A stretch of DNA of 64,000 nt, taken from Falciphora oryzae (lineage: Eukaryota > Ascomycota > Sordariomycetes > Magnaporthales > Magnaporthaceae). Of this stretch, positions 46,256-55,702 are shown in pieces. Within the stretch, counting starts at the first letter, position 1, and each line of letters begins with the position of its first letter. The position numbers were made by a program, and so were the translations under genes. The stretch is taken from the NCBI GenBank assembly GCA_000733355.1, contig JNVV01000010.1, positions 476,324-540,323 of the forward strand, written 5' to 3'. A model generated the notes under the pieces. The model was not told where the DNA came from, ran no database searches, and worked only from the letters and a program-made list of their open reading frames with translations.

Positions 46256-46480
46256 TTCACGTTTTCGTTGCGTTTATATAGGTAGTTTTGATACCAACAC
46301 ATGTTCCTGCTGTAATAATACATCGAAATCCCGGCGCGGTTCATGGCACCGGGCAACAAGAACCGAAATCAGAGCCTGGCGAACACCAACTTCTGCCGAC
46401 CGTCCACATTTATCCCAAAGTATCGGTATCCGTTGGGCTACGGAAAGAAGACGAGGAATCGGGGAACAGAAAAAAAAGAC

Positions 46481-46486
46481 AAAAAA
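46481..46486 (-). terminator. Pol III terminator of tRNA-Leu
   Basis: Six T on the sense strand, five bases after the mature 3' end, followed by a second T8 run at 46470-46477. Suggests that Pol III transcription has been retained. Confidence 0.7.
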
Positions 46487-46491
46487 TTATA

Positions 46492-46650
46492 TGATCAGAG
46501 TGGGACTCGAACCCACGCGGATTGCTCCATAGGAAGACTGTGACAGCACCTTAATCCTACGCCATAACCAACTCTAGAGGGGATTAGTATGGGACTGTGA
46601 TGCAGACGGTGGAGAAGGGATGCAGATTGTGACATACCGGCCATCTGACC
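46492..46650 (-). tRNA. tRNA-Leu (anticodon AAG) with two introns
   Basis: Minus strand. Exonic pieces are 46650-46638 (nucleotides 1-13), 46573-46549 (14-37) and 46535-46492 (38 to discriminator). Acceptor GGTCAGA pairs with TCTGATC (one G-U), D stem GCC/GGC, anticodon stem TAGGA/TCCTA, anticodon AAG at 46550-46552, a class II variable arm with GGA/TCC stem, T arm GTGGG/CCCAC with TTCGAGT loop, and discriminator A at 46492, all as expected for eukaryotic Leu. A normal 13-nt intron lies at 46536-46548 (37/38). A second insert, 46574-46637, separates nucleotides 13 and 14. Without removing it no 5' acceptor strand or D arm can be formed. Box B is intact; box A is split by the insert. Confidence 0.88.
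46574..46637 (-). other. 64-nt spliceosomal-type intron inside tRNA-Leu
   Basis: On the sense (minus) strand it begins GTATGT, contains the branch-like TACTAAT 13-19 nt from its end, and ends CCTCTAG: the fungal spliceosomal consensus in length, donor, branch and acceptor. It interrupts the tRNA within the D loop (after GGCCG, before AGTTGG). I did not find the bulge-helix-bulge expected for the tRNA splicing endonuclease. Confidence 0.75.
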
Positions 46651-47253
46651 ACTAGATTCGAGGTTAGAGGTGCGGCTCCACAGAGTGAGCGAAATAGCCG
46701 GCCGCCTCGAGCAGCAGTGGGCCTTCAATTCACCCCAGTGAATCTCCAGCGGCAGTTTTTGATCAGGCCTCTTCATTGCGGCTTGAATCGACATGGATGG
46801 GCTCTGTTACTGAGCAGACACGGCTCGTCTTTGATCAATCCAACACCGCATAGTTGGTTCTCAGAGGTGATGAACTGGAATGATTCATCCTGAGTGCCTG
46901 CCCGCTACCCTGAAGCCCCTGCTGGAGGCCTGTGCTGGGCTGACCCACTGCCCGGACGAGTCAGATGAGTGCCGAACTGCATGGGACTTCGTGTGCGGCT
47001 CGCATTATCGCTTCGCCTCCCCACACGCCCAGCGCAAGTAGATGCGAGGAGAGATGGTGTTGGACTGGAAATAAATGCTTCCATCTCCCCCAGGCTCTGG
47101 GCGAAAAGGATTGTCTTTTTGCTTATCATCACTAGGCATCTAATACACGCTTGAATCAAGACAATTGAAGCCCCTTTTCTTGGGCACACCTACCGACCAA
47201 TACAACCAACACTCCGTCTAGCGATATCCCACCCCTCGGGCGAGGACATATTC

Positions 47254-50200
47254 ATGGCGTCTGTTCGGCCACCAACTCCTGAGGCCCTCCAGCCCATCTC
47301 AGCCTCCTCACACGACACGGCCCTCTGCATTGTTCCACCACGCCATCTCTGGTCATCCATTGACCGGCTCAGGGCCCTCTACGATAAAGCACACAAGAAA
47401 TGGCCTCCGCACCTCAACCTCGTCTACCCCTTTGTGAGAATCGAGAGCCTCGAGCGGGCGGCCGACGAGATTGGCGCCGGTATCGAGTCCCGGAGGCGGC
47501 AAATAGGAGATGACAGCACCCCAAGGATCCAGCTCAGCTCTGTGGACGTCTTCCCCCACCGGCGGGGCAACACCATATTCCGCTGCGACAGTGACGAGGC
47601 CCGTGGGAGGGCGCTGCAGGAGATCCGGGCAGCCGTGCTCGCAGCCCTGGGCCAGACGGACGACGCAACCCACCGCCTGCACATGACGGTTGCGCAGAGC
47701 GACGACTTGGAGGCGAGCGCCCACAAGTTCCTCTATGAGAAGGTGAGCCTCCTGCCGAAGGTCGAGTGGGACGTCGACACCCTCCACATCCTGGTGCGGG
47801 AGCGGACGACGCTCGAGAACGGCGTGTCGTCGAGTGTCATGAAGGCTTGGGGCACCGTCGACCTCGGAACCGGCGCCGTCTCGAGGTTTCTGTCGCTTCA
47901 AGGCTTTTACGAAGAAGACATCGCCACCGCTGCAGAAGAAGACAGTGATGCTGGCGTCACGTTGGAGGCGCGGCTACCGCCGAGTCCGTCTTTCGTTTAC
48001 GACGAGGATGCCGGGAGTTGGAAGAAGCACTCCTCACGAGCCGCACACACGCAGCGGGTTGTGCCCCGTGAGCTGAGGGTATCCAGCTACAACGTCCTGG
48101 CCGAGTTTCTTTACCCTCCCAGGCAGGACAGGTACCCGGCCTTGGTGCGCAACATGCTGTCGCGCGAGGGGTCGGCCGAGGTCCTCGTCCTACAAGAGGT
48201 GACGGACGACTTCCTCACCTACCTATTAAATGACGAAGGCGTGCGCGCGGCGTACCCCTTTGTCTCGCACGGCCCGCCCGACCAGGACGACATGGAGCCG
48301 CTCCCCAACTTCCTCAATATCGTCGTCTTCAGCAGCTGGCCGTTCGACTGGGAGGCGGTGCCGTTCGCGCGCCAGCACAAGGGTGCCGTCGTGGCCACGT
48401 TCCCGGACCTGGCCCGGTGGGAGGACGGCGAGTGCCTCCCGCTCGCCCTGGCCGCCGTGCACTTCACCCACGGCCTGACCGACGGCGCCGTGTCGGCGAA
48501 GCGCGGGGAGCTGCAGCGCGTGCTGGCGCACCTGGCCGGCAGCTACGAGGGCCAGCCCTGGGTCCTGGCCGGCGACTTCAACGTGACCACGTCGCCGCAC
48601 ACCGTCAGCGCCGCGCTCAAGAAGGGTGACATCTCGGCGCAGACGGCCGCGTACCTGGCCGGATTCGAGACCATGCTCGACGAGGCGGGGCTCGTCGACA
48701 CCTGGGCCGCCTCGGCGGACGCCGGGGACAGCCACGACGACGACGAGGGCGGCGCGACTTTCGATCCAGGTCTGAACAAGCTCGCAGGCCAGATGGTCGG
48801 CAATGGCCTCGGTAACAGGCCGCAGCGGTACGACCGGATCCTCTTTAGAGGCGAGGGCATGCTAGACGTGGCGGGCTTCAACATGTTCGGCCTCGTCGAC
48901 GAGGCGAGCGCGGCAGCGGCCCTGAAGGGCGACGAGGCGGCCGAGAGGGCGGCATACGGCAGCGACCACTGGGGCATCAGGTGCTCGCTGAGGCTCGAGG
49001 CCGGGATGGCGTCCGGTGACACGACAACGAGCGAGATCTCCAGCTTGGTCGTCGCGGTCGAGCCCAGGAAGGCCTCGGGCGCGTTGGAGGGCGTGCAGCC
49101 TTTGCGAGACTCCCTCTTTGCGCTCGGTGCCTTCCCAACAGAGGCCGAGGCGGCCCGCCGCCAGGAGGCTTTCGAGCTTCTCAGAGACTTGATATTGGAG
49201 AATCCAATGGGTGAGGACGCCGACGGCCCCTCCGCCATTGGGCGCCTGAAGCCGTCCCTGGTCGTAATCCCCGTGGGGTCTTACGGGCTCGGCGTCTGGA
49301 CTCCATCCTCGGACATCGACGTTATGTGCATCGGGCCCTACAGCTCAGCCGTCTTCATGGCGTTGACCGCGCAACGGATCCGGAAAGCCGCCGCGCGCGA
49401 CTTTAAGCTCGTGCGGCGGGTCAGGGCCAACACGGGCACGATGCTAGAGCTCGAGGTCCAGGGCGTCAAGATGGACCTGCAGTACTGCGCCGCGACATCC
49501 GTGGCTGAGAACTGGCCCGCCGTCCTGGACCGGCCCGCCGGCGACCCCGTCTTCTCCTTGCCGGCTCAGACGCTCGGCAAGCTCAAGGCGGCCCGGGATC
49601 TGGACTACCTGCGCCGGTCCCTACCGGACCTGGCCAAGTTCCGCCTCGCCCACCGGGCCGTCAGGACCTGGGCCAAGACGCGCGGCATCTACTCGGTCCG
49701 GTTCGGCTACCTGGGCGGCATCCAGGTCTCGGTCCTGCTCGCGCGCGTCTGCAAGTCGCTCGCCCGCGACGTGGGCCCCGGCCTGTCCGTCGCCGACATC
49801 CTCGTCTCCTTCTTCGGCCACTACGCCGCCTTCGACTGGCAGAAGGACCTGGCGTTCGACCCCTTCTTCCACAACAGGAAGCTCAGCTACCACCGCACCT
49901 TCCGCGAGCCGCTCGCGATCCTGGGCTTCTTCCCGCCCATGCTCAACACCTCGCACGCCGCCACCGTCCCATCCGTCCGGGCCATGGCCGGCGAGTTCCG
50001 GCGCGCGGCCGCCCTGCTCTCTCGGGAGGACATGACGTGGGACGCCTTCTTCCGCGGCCCCGGCGTCCCCAGATCCCCGTCGGCGGCGGCTCCAGCGCCA
50101 GCGGCCCTCCCAAGCGGTGCGGCCGATTTCCTGGTCTCGTACAAGTCGTTCATCAAGTTCGAGCTTAGCTACTGGGGCATCTCGCTCCCGAGGGGCGCGC

Positions 50201-51048
50201 AGTTCGTCGGCTGGTTCGAGTCGCGCTGCCCAATCATCCTTGTGGACATCTCGCGACGGCTCCCCGGCGTGCTCGCGCGCATGTGGCCGGAGCGTTTCGT
50301 CGAGGCTGCTGACGCCACTGCCGGCATAGTCTCGGCGGGCGATGGCCAAGAGCAGGATCGTGAGTACCAGGGGTGTTATCTCGTCGGACTCGAGCAGCAG
50401 CAGCAGCAGCAGCAGCAAGAGGGCGGCGACGCTCCGTCCAAGGAGGACCAGCGAGCGGCGGCCGGCGCATTGCAGTCTCTGCTGCAGCGGTTCGAGGAGC
50501 TGATCCGCGGCGATGCCAAGTACTACGACTCCAACTGCATGTGGATGAGCGCTTCCGTGGTGCGGCGGGGCGACCTCGGCGACCTGGCCGTCGACGGCCG
50601 GTCGTGGGGCGAGTACACGGCAGGGGAGGACGAGGAGGATGAGGAAGAAGAGGAGGAAGCTGACGAGGACGAAGGGGACTCGCTCGACGGCGAGCCGGCC
50701 GGGCTCTCCCTTTCGAAAAAGGAGAGGAAGAAGAAGAAGGGACGAAAGGTCAAGGACGCGGCGTCGAGCTCGGCTCCCCGGCCGGGAGGCGGTGGCAAGT
50801 TCCGGGCTGCGGCAGACGTCATCAGCCGGCTGCGATGGGACCCGTCGCTGGATAGCAGCGACTACATTGTCGGGTATGAGGATCGGTTCAGGGGCGCCAT
50901 GGAGAGGGCGCTTGATGCGTGGAAATCGGAGCAGACGGACGAGGAGTTTATTCCGCAGCACCGCATTCTCTACTTCAAAAGGAGGAGTGACGGTGTCATC
51001 GTCTGGGAGCGGCGTACGCGCAAGGATGAATTGTTTGGTAGTGGGTAA
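47254..51048 (+). CDS. Four-domain RNA-end processing protein: 2H + EEP + nucleotidyltransferase + MJ1316
   Basis: Intronless, 1264 residues. (1) 2H phosphoesterase, about 20-225: motifs HLNL (H53) and HMTV (H143), acting on 2'-5' or cyclic phosphate ends. (2) EEP phosphatase, about 272-580: SYNVL, QEV (E315), GDFN (440-443) and SDH (570-572), all metal/catalytic residues present. (3) Poly(A)-polymerase/TUT-like nucleotidyltransferase, about 630-1110: GSYGLG (G675-S676), acids D687 and D689 in SDIDVM, and third acid D741 in KMDLQY. (4) C-terminal MJ1316 (DUF504) domain, about 1187-1262: RLRWDPSLD, YIVGYEDRF, IPQHRILYFKR. A polyglutamine run (about 1048), an acidic tract (about 1128-1147) and a lysine-rich tract link 3 and 4. 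The architecture indicates trimming or healing plus extension of RNA ends; substrate unknown. Comparative genomics of RNA repair has linked MJ1316 to recognition of cyclic phosphate ends. Confidence 0.9.
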   Translation: MASVRPPTPEALQPISASSHDTALCIVPPRHLWSSIDRLRALYDKAHKKWPPHLNLVYPFVRIESLERAADEIGAGIESRRRQIGDDSTPRIQLSSVDVFPHRRGNTIFRCDSDEARGRALQEIRAAVLAALGQTDDATHRLHMTVAQSDDLEASAHKFLYEKVSLLPKVEWDVDTLHILVRERTTLENGVSSSVMKAWGTVDLGTGAVSRFLSLQGFYEEDIATAAEEDSDAGVTLEARLPPSPSFVYDEDAGSWKKHSSRAAHTQRVVPRELRVSSYNVLAEFLYPPRQDRYPALVRNMLSREGSAEVLVLQEVTDDFLTYLLNDEGVRAAYPFVSHGPPDQDDMEPLPNFLNIVVFSSWPFDWEAVPFARQHKGAVVATFPDLARWEDGECLPLALAAVHFTHGLTDGAVSAKRGELQRVLAHLAGSYEGQPWVLAGDFNVTTSPHTVSAALKKGDISAQTAAYLAGFETMLDEAGLVDTWAASADAGDSHDDDEGGATFDPGLNKLAGQMVGNGLGNRPQRYDRILFRGEGMLDVAGFNMFGLVDEASAAAALKGDEAAERAAYGSDHWGIRCSLRLEAGMASGDTTTSEISSLVVAVEPRKASGALEGVQPLRDSLFALGAFPTEAEAARRQEAFELLRDLILENPMGEDADGPSAIGRLKPSLVVIPVGSYGLGVWTPSSDIDVMCIGPYSSAVFMALTAQRIRKAAARDFKLVRRVRANTGTMLELEVQGVKMDLQYCAATSVAENWPAVLDRPAGDPVFSLPAQTLGKLKAARDLDYLRRSLPDLAKFRLAHRAVRTWAKTRGIYSVRFGYLGGIQVSVLLARVCKSLARDVGPGLSVADILVSFFGHYAAFDWQKDLAFDPFFHNRKLSYHRTFREPLAILGFFPPMLNTSHAATVPSVRAMAGEFRRAAALLSREDMTWDAFFRGPGVPRSPSAAAPAPAALPSGAADFLVSYKSFIKFELSYWGISLPRGAQFVGWFESRCPIILVDISRRLPGVLARMWPERFVEAADATAGIVSAGDGQEQDREYQGCYLVGLEQQQQQQQQEGGDAPSKEDQRAAAGALQSLLQRFEELIRGDAKYYDSNCMWMSASVVRRGDLGDLAVDGRSWGEYTAGEDEEDEEEEEEADEDEGDSLDGEPAGLSLSKKERKKKKGRKVKDAASSSAPRPGGGGKFRAAADVISRLRWDPSLDSSDYIVGYEDRFRGAMERALDAWKSEQTDEEFIPQHRILYFKRRSDGVIVWERRTRKDELFGSG
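50394..50420. repeat. CAG repeat coding polyglutamine
   Basis: Near-perfect CAG run inside the linker between the nucleotidyltransferase and MJ1316 domains. Length polymorphism is likely and keeps frame. Confidence 0.8.
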
Positions 51049-51471
51049 GATTTTGATTCTCATATACAAGCTGGCGTACAGCCAGACGTTCTCGAGGCGC
51101 TGGATTCCCATATATCGGCTTCGTTCGAATTGCTACCCCTGAATAATGATGATGGTATGAGCCGGCAGCTTCTCTAAGAAATTAATTGTAAGCCGGAACA
51201 GGCAAACAGCTCGCGATATTCCGGTAGCCGGCCTTATAAGATCACCTCAAGCCCTAAGCATTATTATCGCTGGGACAAAAAAGATCTCTGGTATACAAAC
51301 CAAAACGTGAACTCGTTTTGAGATTCCTTTCGCCATAACCGAAACGCCATGATGCAGTCAGTCAAGTCGAACATGAGACAGTAATAACGAGGCAGATGGA
51401 CGAGATCAGAATATCCATGGTTTCATCAGAGGTCATAGGGAAGCTCCTTGATTTCTGTTTGTTGCAAGTAC
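51049..51471. other. Convergent 3' intergenic region
   Basis: 423 bp between the four-domain protein (plus) and BUB3 (minus). Nothing beyond expected 3' UTRs. Confidence 0.5.
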
Positions 51472-52694
51472 TCATTTGGACTTCTTGGGCTTTGGCTTGA
51501 CATCCTTCTCGGCCAGCTCTCGTATCACGACGTGAGACTGGCCCTTGCCGGTGTAGTTCTCCATGCCGTCTTCGAAACCAGGGCAGGTGCCGATGGCGAG
51601 GAACTTGCCATCGGCGGAGAAGGCCATGGCGCGGGCGGCCAGCTGTTCCGGCATGGGGAAGATCTTCATGCGCCGCTTAGCCTCGGAGTCCCAGAGGGCG
51701 ACCTGACCGTCGCCTCCGCCCGAGACGAAGGTGAGGTACTCGGGGTGGAAGGCAAGCGAGTCGACCGGGTAGATGAGCTCCGTGTCCGGGTCCTTCGGGT
51801 CCGGGGCGCGGTGGCACTTGAAGGCGTACTTGCGGGCCTGAGCCTCGGGTGAGTCCTCGAAGAACTCGACAGCCACGCGGCCCTCGGTGCTGCTGGTGGC
51901 GTAGCCAGCGTCGTTGGGCATGCAGGCGATTGCGCGGGTCATGAACTTGAGCGACGACTCGCGCTGCTGCCACGGCTGGAGCCCGCTCTCAGTGCCACTG
52001 GCGCCAGACTTGAGCAGCGCCGCGATGGCGGGCAAGTCGAAGATCTGGACCATGCGGTTGTGCATCCCAACCACGAGTTTAGTCTTGCTGGCAGCCATGG
52101 CATGTACCTTAACCGGCAGCTGTACCACGATAGGCTCGCTAGACAGGTCGTTCGCGTTGTATAAGCGAAGGGTACAGTCCCATGATCCTGATGCGAGTAT
52201 TGCTGATACGCCCTCTTGAATATTAGCTAGGCTTCATCTTGTGGCAGTAGACGTGGGTGCTATGTGCCGAAGGTGGCAAGGCCAAGCTCACTTACAGTAC
52301 TCTGGCACATATGTGATGCACCGAGCTGGCTTCTCATGCCTGCCAACGACTGTGATATCCCCACTCTCGAGATCGATTCTTTTGAGGCAAGGAAGTTAGC
52401 GATGCGCCCAAATACCAGCACCGACGTACAGTGCAAACGCCTCGCCTACCTCTTGATGGCGCAGTCTGCCCCGGAACAGAAACCCTCGCTGTCGTCATAA
52501 CCAAAGGTGACGTCCAAGACCGGGCTCTCCTGGGGGTACTGCCTCAGCAGGGAGGCACGCGCATCCTCGCCCTCGCCCCGGATCTCGTAAAGATAGACAT
52601 TTCCGTCCATGCACGAGACCAGAAGGCGGCGTGACTCGGGCGCAAACTTGATCGAGGTTGGGCAATCGCCCGGCGCTGGTTCCGCCTCGAACAT
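51472..52694 (-). CDS. BUB3: Spindle assembly checkpoint WD40 protein Bub3
   Basis: WD40 propeller that binds Bub1/Mad3 GLEBS motifs and loads the checkpoint on kinetochores. Exons on the minus strand: 52694-52450, 52378-52296 and 52202-51472, 352 residues. Blades are visible as PTSIKFAPESRRLLVSCMDG, CITYVPEY joined to SILASGSWDCTLRLYN, and KLVVGMHNRMVQIFDL. The family signature EGRVAVEFF is followed by ARKYAFKCHRAPDPKD. The third exon acceptor had two candidates: CAAG at 52213 would create a stop, while the TCAG ending at 52203 gives an uninterrupted blade and has a CTAAT branch site in front, so the latter was chosen. Ends in a Lys/Pro-rich tail. Confidence 0.92.
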
Positions 52695-53204
52695 ATTGCC
52701 TGGTCTGGGGCGGTATGTTTTCGTTGTCTTCTTCTTTCGTCCTGCTGTGCGGAAACGCGCTTTGAGAGGCTACTGGATGTATGGTCCACGATCTCTTGTT
52801 TCGCTGGCAAAAACCACTTGTGTATTACTTCAAGTTGTCGCTGTGGCTGGAGTCCTGTCAGCGCCCTTTCTTGGGCGCAGCTGCCTCTTGGAGCTCTCCA
52901 TGAGGCTTTCCATGAAATAAATGTCACATGGCGATAAGATTGTCACGGTGGATTTTAATGGTTGCCACAGTGATGGGTTCGGTGGGGTGCGTCCGCAGGT
53001 GGGGTTTTCATCCGCTGACGATCAATTTCCACGCATGAAGGCTTGCATCCATTAGGAGGGGCAGATCGCGACGTAGCTTGCAGAACCTGATAGAAATATC
53101 GATGATACCTCGAGACCTCCCTTCATCTGCGCTCCACACTTCGCACGCCACCTACCTTAGGCGTCTGAAGCACTCAACCTCTTTCTCTGGTTTAGAGAGC
53201 GAGG
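52695..53204. promoter_or_regulatory. Shared divergent promoter of BUB3 and GPN2
   Basis: 510 bp head-to-head region. No specific regulatory element identified. Confidence 0.5.
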
Positions 53205-54422
53205 ATGCCGTTTGCGCAACTCGTTGTCGGGGCTCCAGGCTCAGGCAAAAGTACATACTGCTATGGAAGTGAGTCCCAGAAGCGGGTGACACATAGCTCC
53301 AAAAGGAGTCCCTCGCCATATCATCTGAGACTGATGCTTTGGGTTGCCAAAAACCGTAGTGCATCAGTTTATGGGCGCTATCGGCCGCATGAGCTCCGTC
53401 GTCAACCTGGACCCGGCCAACGATCGCACGAATTACCCATGCGCCCTAGATATTCGGAACCTGGTCACCCTCGAGGAGATCATGGCCGACGACAGGCTCG
53501 GACCCAACGGCGGTATTCTCTATGCCCTCGAGGAGCTCGAGCACAATATGGAGTGGCTAGAGGAAGGTCTCAAGGAGCTCGGGGAGGACTATATCATCTT
53601 TGACTGTCCGGGCCAGGTTGAACTGTACACGCACCACAACTCGTTGCGCAACATCTTCTTCAGGCTACAAAAGATCGGGTATCGGGTACGATGGCTTTCC
53701 CCTTGCCCCCTCAAGGACAATGAAAGGACTAACCGACTGGCGACAAACGCGCGCGCAACAACTAGCTCGTCGTGGTACACCTTTCGGATAGCATCTGCCT
53801 GACCCAGCCCTCACTCTACATCTCGAATCTTCTCCTTGCCCTGCGCGCCATGTTGCAGATGGACCTCGCCCACGTCAATGTCCTAAGCAAAATCGACAAG
53901 GTCGCGTCCTACGAGCGCCTCCCATTTAATCTCGAGTTCTATACAGAGGTGCAGGACCTCACGTATCTGCTACCGGAACTCGAGGCTGAGAATCCGTCAC
54001 TCAGAAGCGAGAAGTTTGCTAGGCTCAACCGGGCCGTCGCGAGCCTGATCCAGGATTTTGGCCTAGTCGGTTTCGAGGTGCTGGCCGTGGAGAACAAGAA
54101 AAGTATGATGCATCTGCTCCGTGTGCTCGACCGCGCGAGCGGTTACGTGTTTGGCGGTGCCGAGGGTGCCAACGACACGGTCTGGCAGGTCGCGATGCGT
54201 AACGAGGCTTCCTTCATGGGCGTCCAGGACATCCAGGAGCGCTGGGTCGACAACAAGGAGGCGTACGACGGGATGGAGCAGCGTGAGTGGGAGGAGCAGG
54301 TCAGGGCGCGGGCCGAAGCGGCCGACGCTGCCCAGGCTGCCGACGAGGACGGTGACGCTATCATGGACGTCCCCCGGGGCATACCAAATAGTGGTATCAC
54401 GGTGACGCGCACCAAGAAGTGA
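53205..54422 (+). CDS. GPN2: GPN-loop GTPase 2
   Basis: Cytosolic GTPase of the GPN family, needed for assembly and nuclear import of RNA polymerase II (and III). Exons 53205-53268, 53360-53685 and 53766-54422 give 348 residues. G1 is GAPGSGKST near the N-terminus, joined over intron 1 to YCYGMHQFMGAIGR. The defining Gly-Pro-Asn is in LGPNGGILY, G3 is DCPGQVELYTHH, and G4 is VLSKIDK. The C-terminal part with DTVWQVAMRNEASFMGVQDI is diagnostic for the Gpn2 subgroup. All intron phases fit. The C-terminus is acidic and carries IMDVPRG. Confidence 0.94.
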
Positions 54423-54539
54423 GTGAGCATATGTCTGTCTGTTCTTCGCGAGGCCGAGATTTCGCGAATCGCAAACACAGTCCCCTCGTCGCATGCCCCG
54501 CGCCGATTGATACGGGTTGGGTAGGTTCCTAGATCGTCC

Positions 54540-55224
54540 TCAATCGTCCTCACCAAGGCTGGCGGGTTCGGGTTCGTCGTCTTCTTGGGCGCCCATAAGG
54601 ACACCTCGCATCTGATCTTCGGCCGAATTGCCGCCGAACAGGGTATCTAGGACGTCAGACTCGGACCCGGCCATCTGCTTCTCGACAGCAAGCAGAAGGG
54701 CCTTGTGGCGGCGGATAGCAGCGATCTCGACTTTGCGCATAGTCCCGCCGACGTGAACAACGCGGAATGTGCACGGTAGCCCGTTCTTGATAGGCACGCG
54801 ATCCATGAAGGTGAGGGCAGCCCAGACGAGGCGGTAATGTTCGCGGTGGACTCTGAGGATGAAGGTGGACGTGGCATTGGACAGGTATTTGACTGTTTCG
54901 AGGGGATTAGCCAAAGCGGCACCAAAACTGTTAGTTAGCCAGGGTGGGCGATGGAGCATATTGGGTAATGATCCCAGGTAGGTGATAGAGGTCTAGATCA
55001 AATGGAAACCCACGCTGAAGCCCACGTTCAATCAGTCCAGAGCCATAGTCCCCAAAGAGAGAATTGACCTGGACCCTGACCGCTCTCAAGATGGCTTGGG
55101 GAGTCAGGTCGTTGGTCGTCGGACGATGCAGGACAGCCAGATCGGGCTCGCCTGGCTTGGAGTCCTTGAGCGCGTCCGGGTACAGGAGGTTGACGAGAAG
55201 ATATCTCTCTTTTATGCGCACCAT
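54540..55224 (-). CDS. POP5: RNase P / RNase MRP protein subunit Pop5
   Basis: Protein subunit shared by nuclear RNase P (tRNA 5' leader removal) and RNase MRP (rRNA processing). Exons on the minus strand: 55224-55014 and 54892-54540, 187 residues (yeast 173). Reads MVRIKERYLLVNLLYPD, then SLFGDYGSGLIERGLQ joined over the intron to LKYLSNATSTFILRVHREHY and RLVWAALTF, the core Pop5 signature. The donor is GTGGGT and the acceptor AAACAG at 54893; a tempting acceptor further upstream (after CTAACTAACAG) would break phase. The CTAACTAAC serves as branch site. The C-terminal extension is acidic. Tail-to-tail with GPN2 (117 bp) and head-to-head with the molybdenum-cofactor gene. Confidence 0.93.
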
Positions 55225-55702
55225 GGTGGGCGGCTTGTTCGGGTTTCCGGCGAGGTGGGCTTGACTGCCTTCCCGCGGATCGACAAGACCTCGCCGTCGA
55301 ATCTAACCGAGGAAATTTCGATTAATTTGATGACGCGACGCGGAACTCAAGAAAAGATTCAAGCTCCCTCCACTTGTCTTGTCTCCAATTCTACCTCCCC
55401 CACTGTGGGGCGAAGTAAATGGACCCCGCATTTCATCATCGCCTTCTCCTGCACTGACAGATGATGGCTGAGTGAGGACGGTGCGTGGCAAAGGGTGAGA
55501 GATAACTATCTTGACGGTGAACGCGCCCGAGGCTGTGATCTAAGTTGCCTCACATGCGTTCGGCTAGTCGGGTCACGATCTAAAGTTCCAGGGGGACAGT
55601 TCTTATAGATTGCCTGGCAGCCAGACTACCTGGGGCTCCTTGGATTTCACTTTGGCAAAGACGCCGGTATTATACAAAGTTTCATTGCTACCACAGACAT
55701 CC
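55225..55702. promoter_or_regulatory. Shared divergent promoter of POP5 and cnxE
   Basis: 478 bp between start codons. No element recognised. Confidence 0.5.

Larger units (their letters stand above)
46256..47253. other. Intergenic region carrying tRNA-Leu
   Basis: 998 bp between two plus-strand genes; holds the minus-strand tRNA-Leu gene (46492-46650) and, near its right end, the upstream region of the four-domain RNA-end protein. No other feature. Confidence 0.5.

Noticed and set aside
49621..51111. 496-codon minus-strand frame opposite the four-domain protein
   Set aside because: Antisense shadow in very GC-rich codons; composition is Arg/Gly/Pro/Leu-biased with no domain, while the plus frame has clear catalytic motifs.
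52203..52215. Alternative BUB3 acceptor at CAAG (52213)
   Set aside because: Joining there creates an in-frame TAG; the TCAG ending at 52203 restores the WD40 blade and follows a CTAAT branch site.
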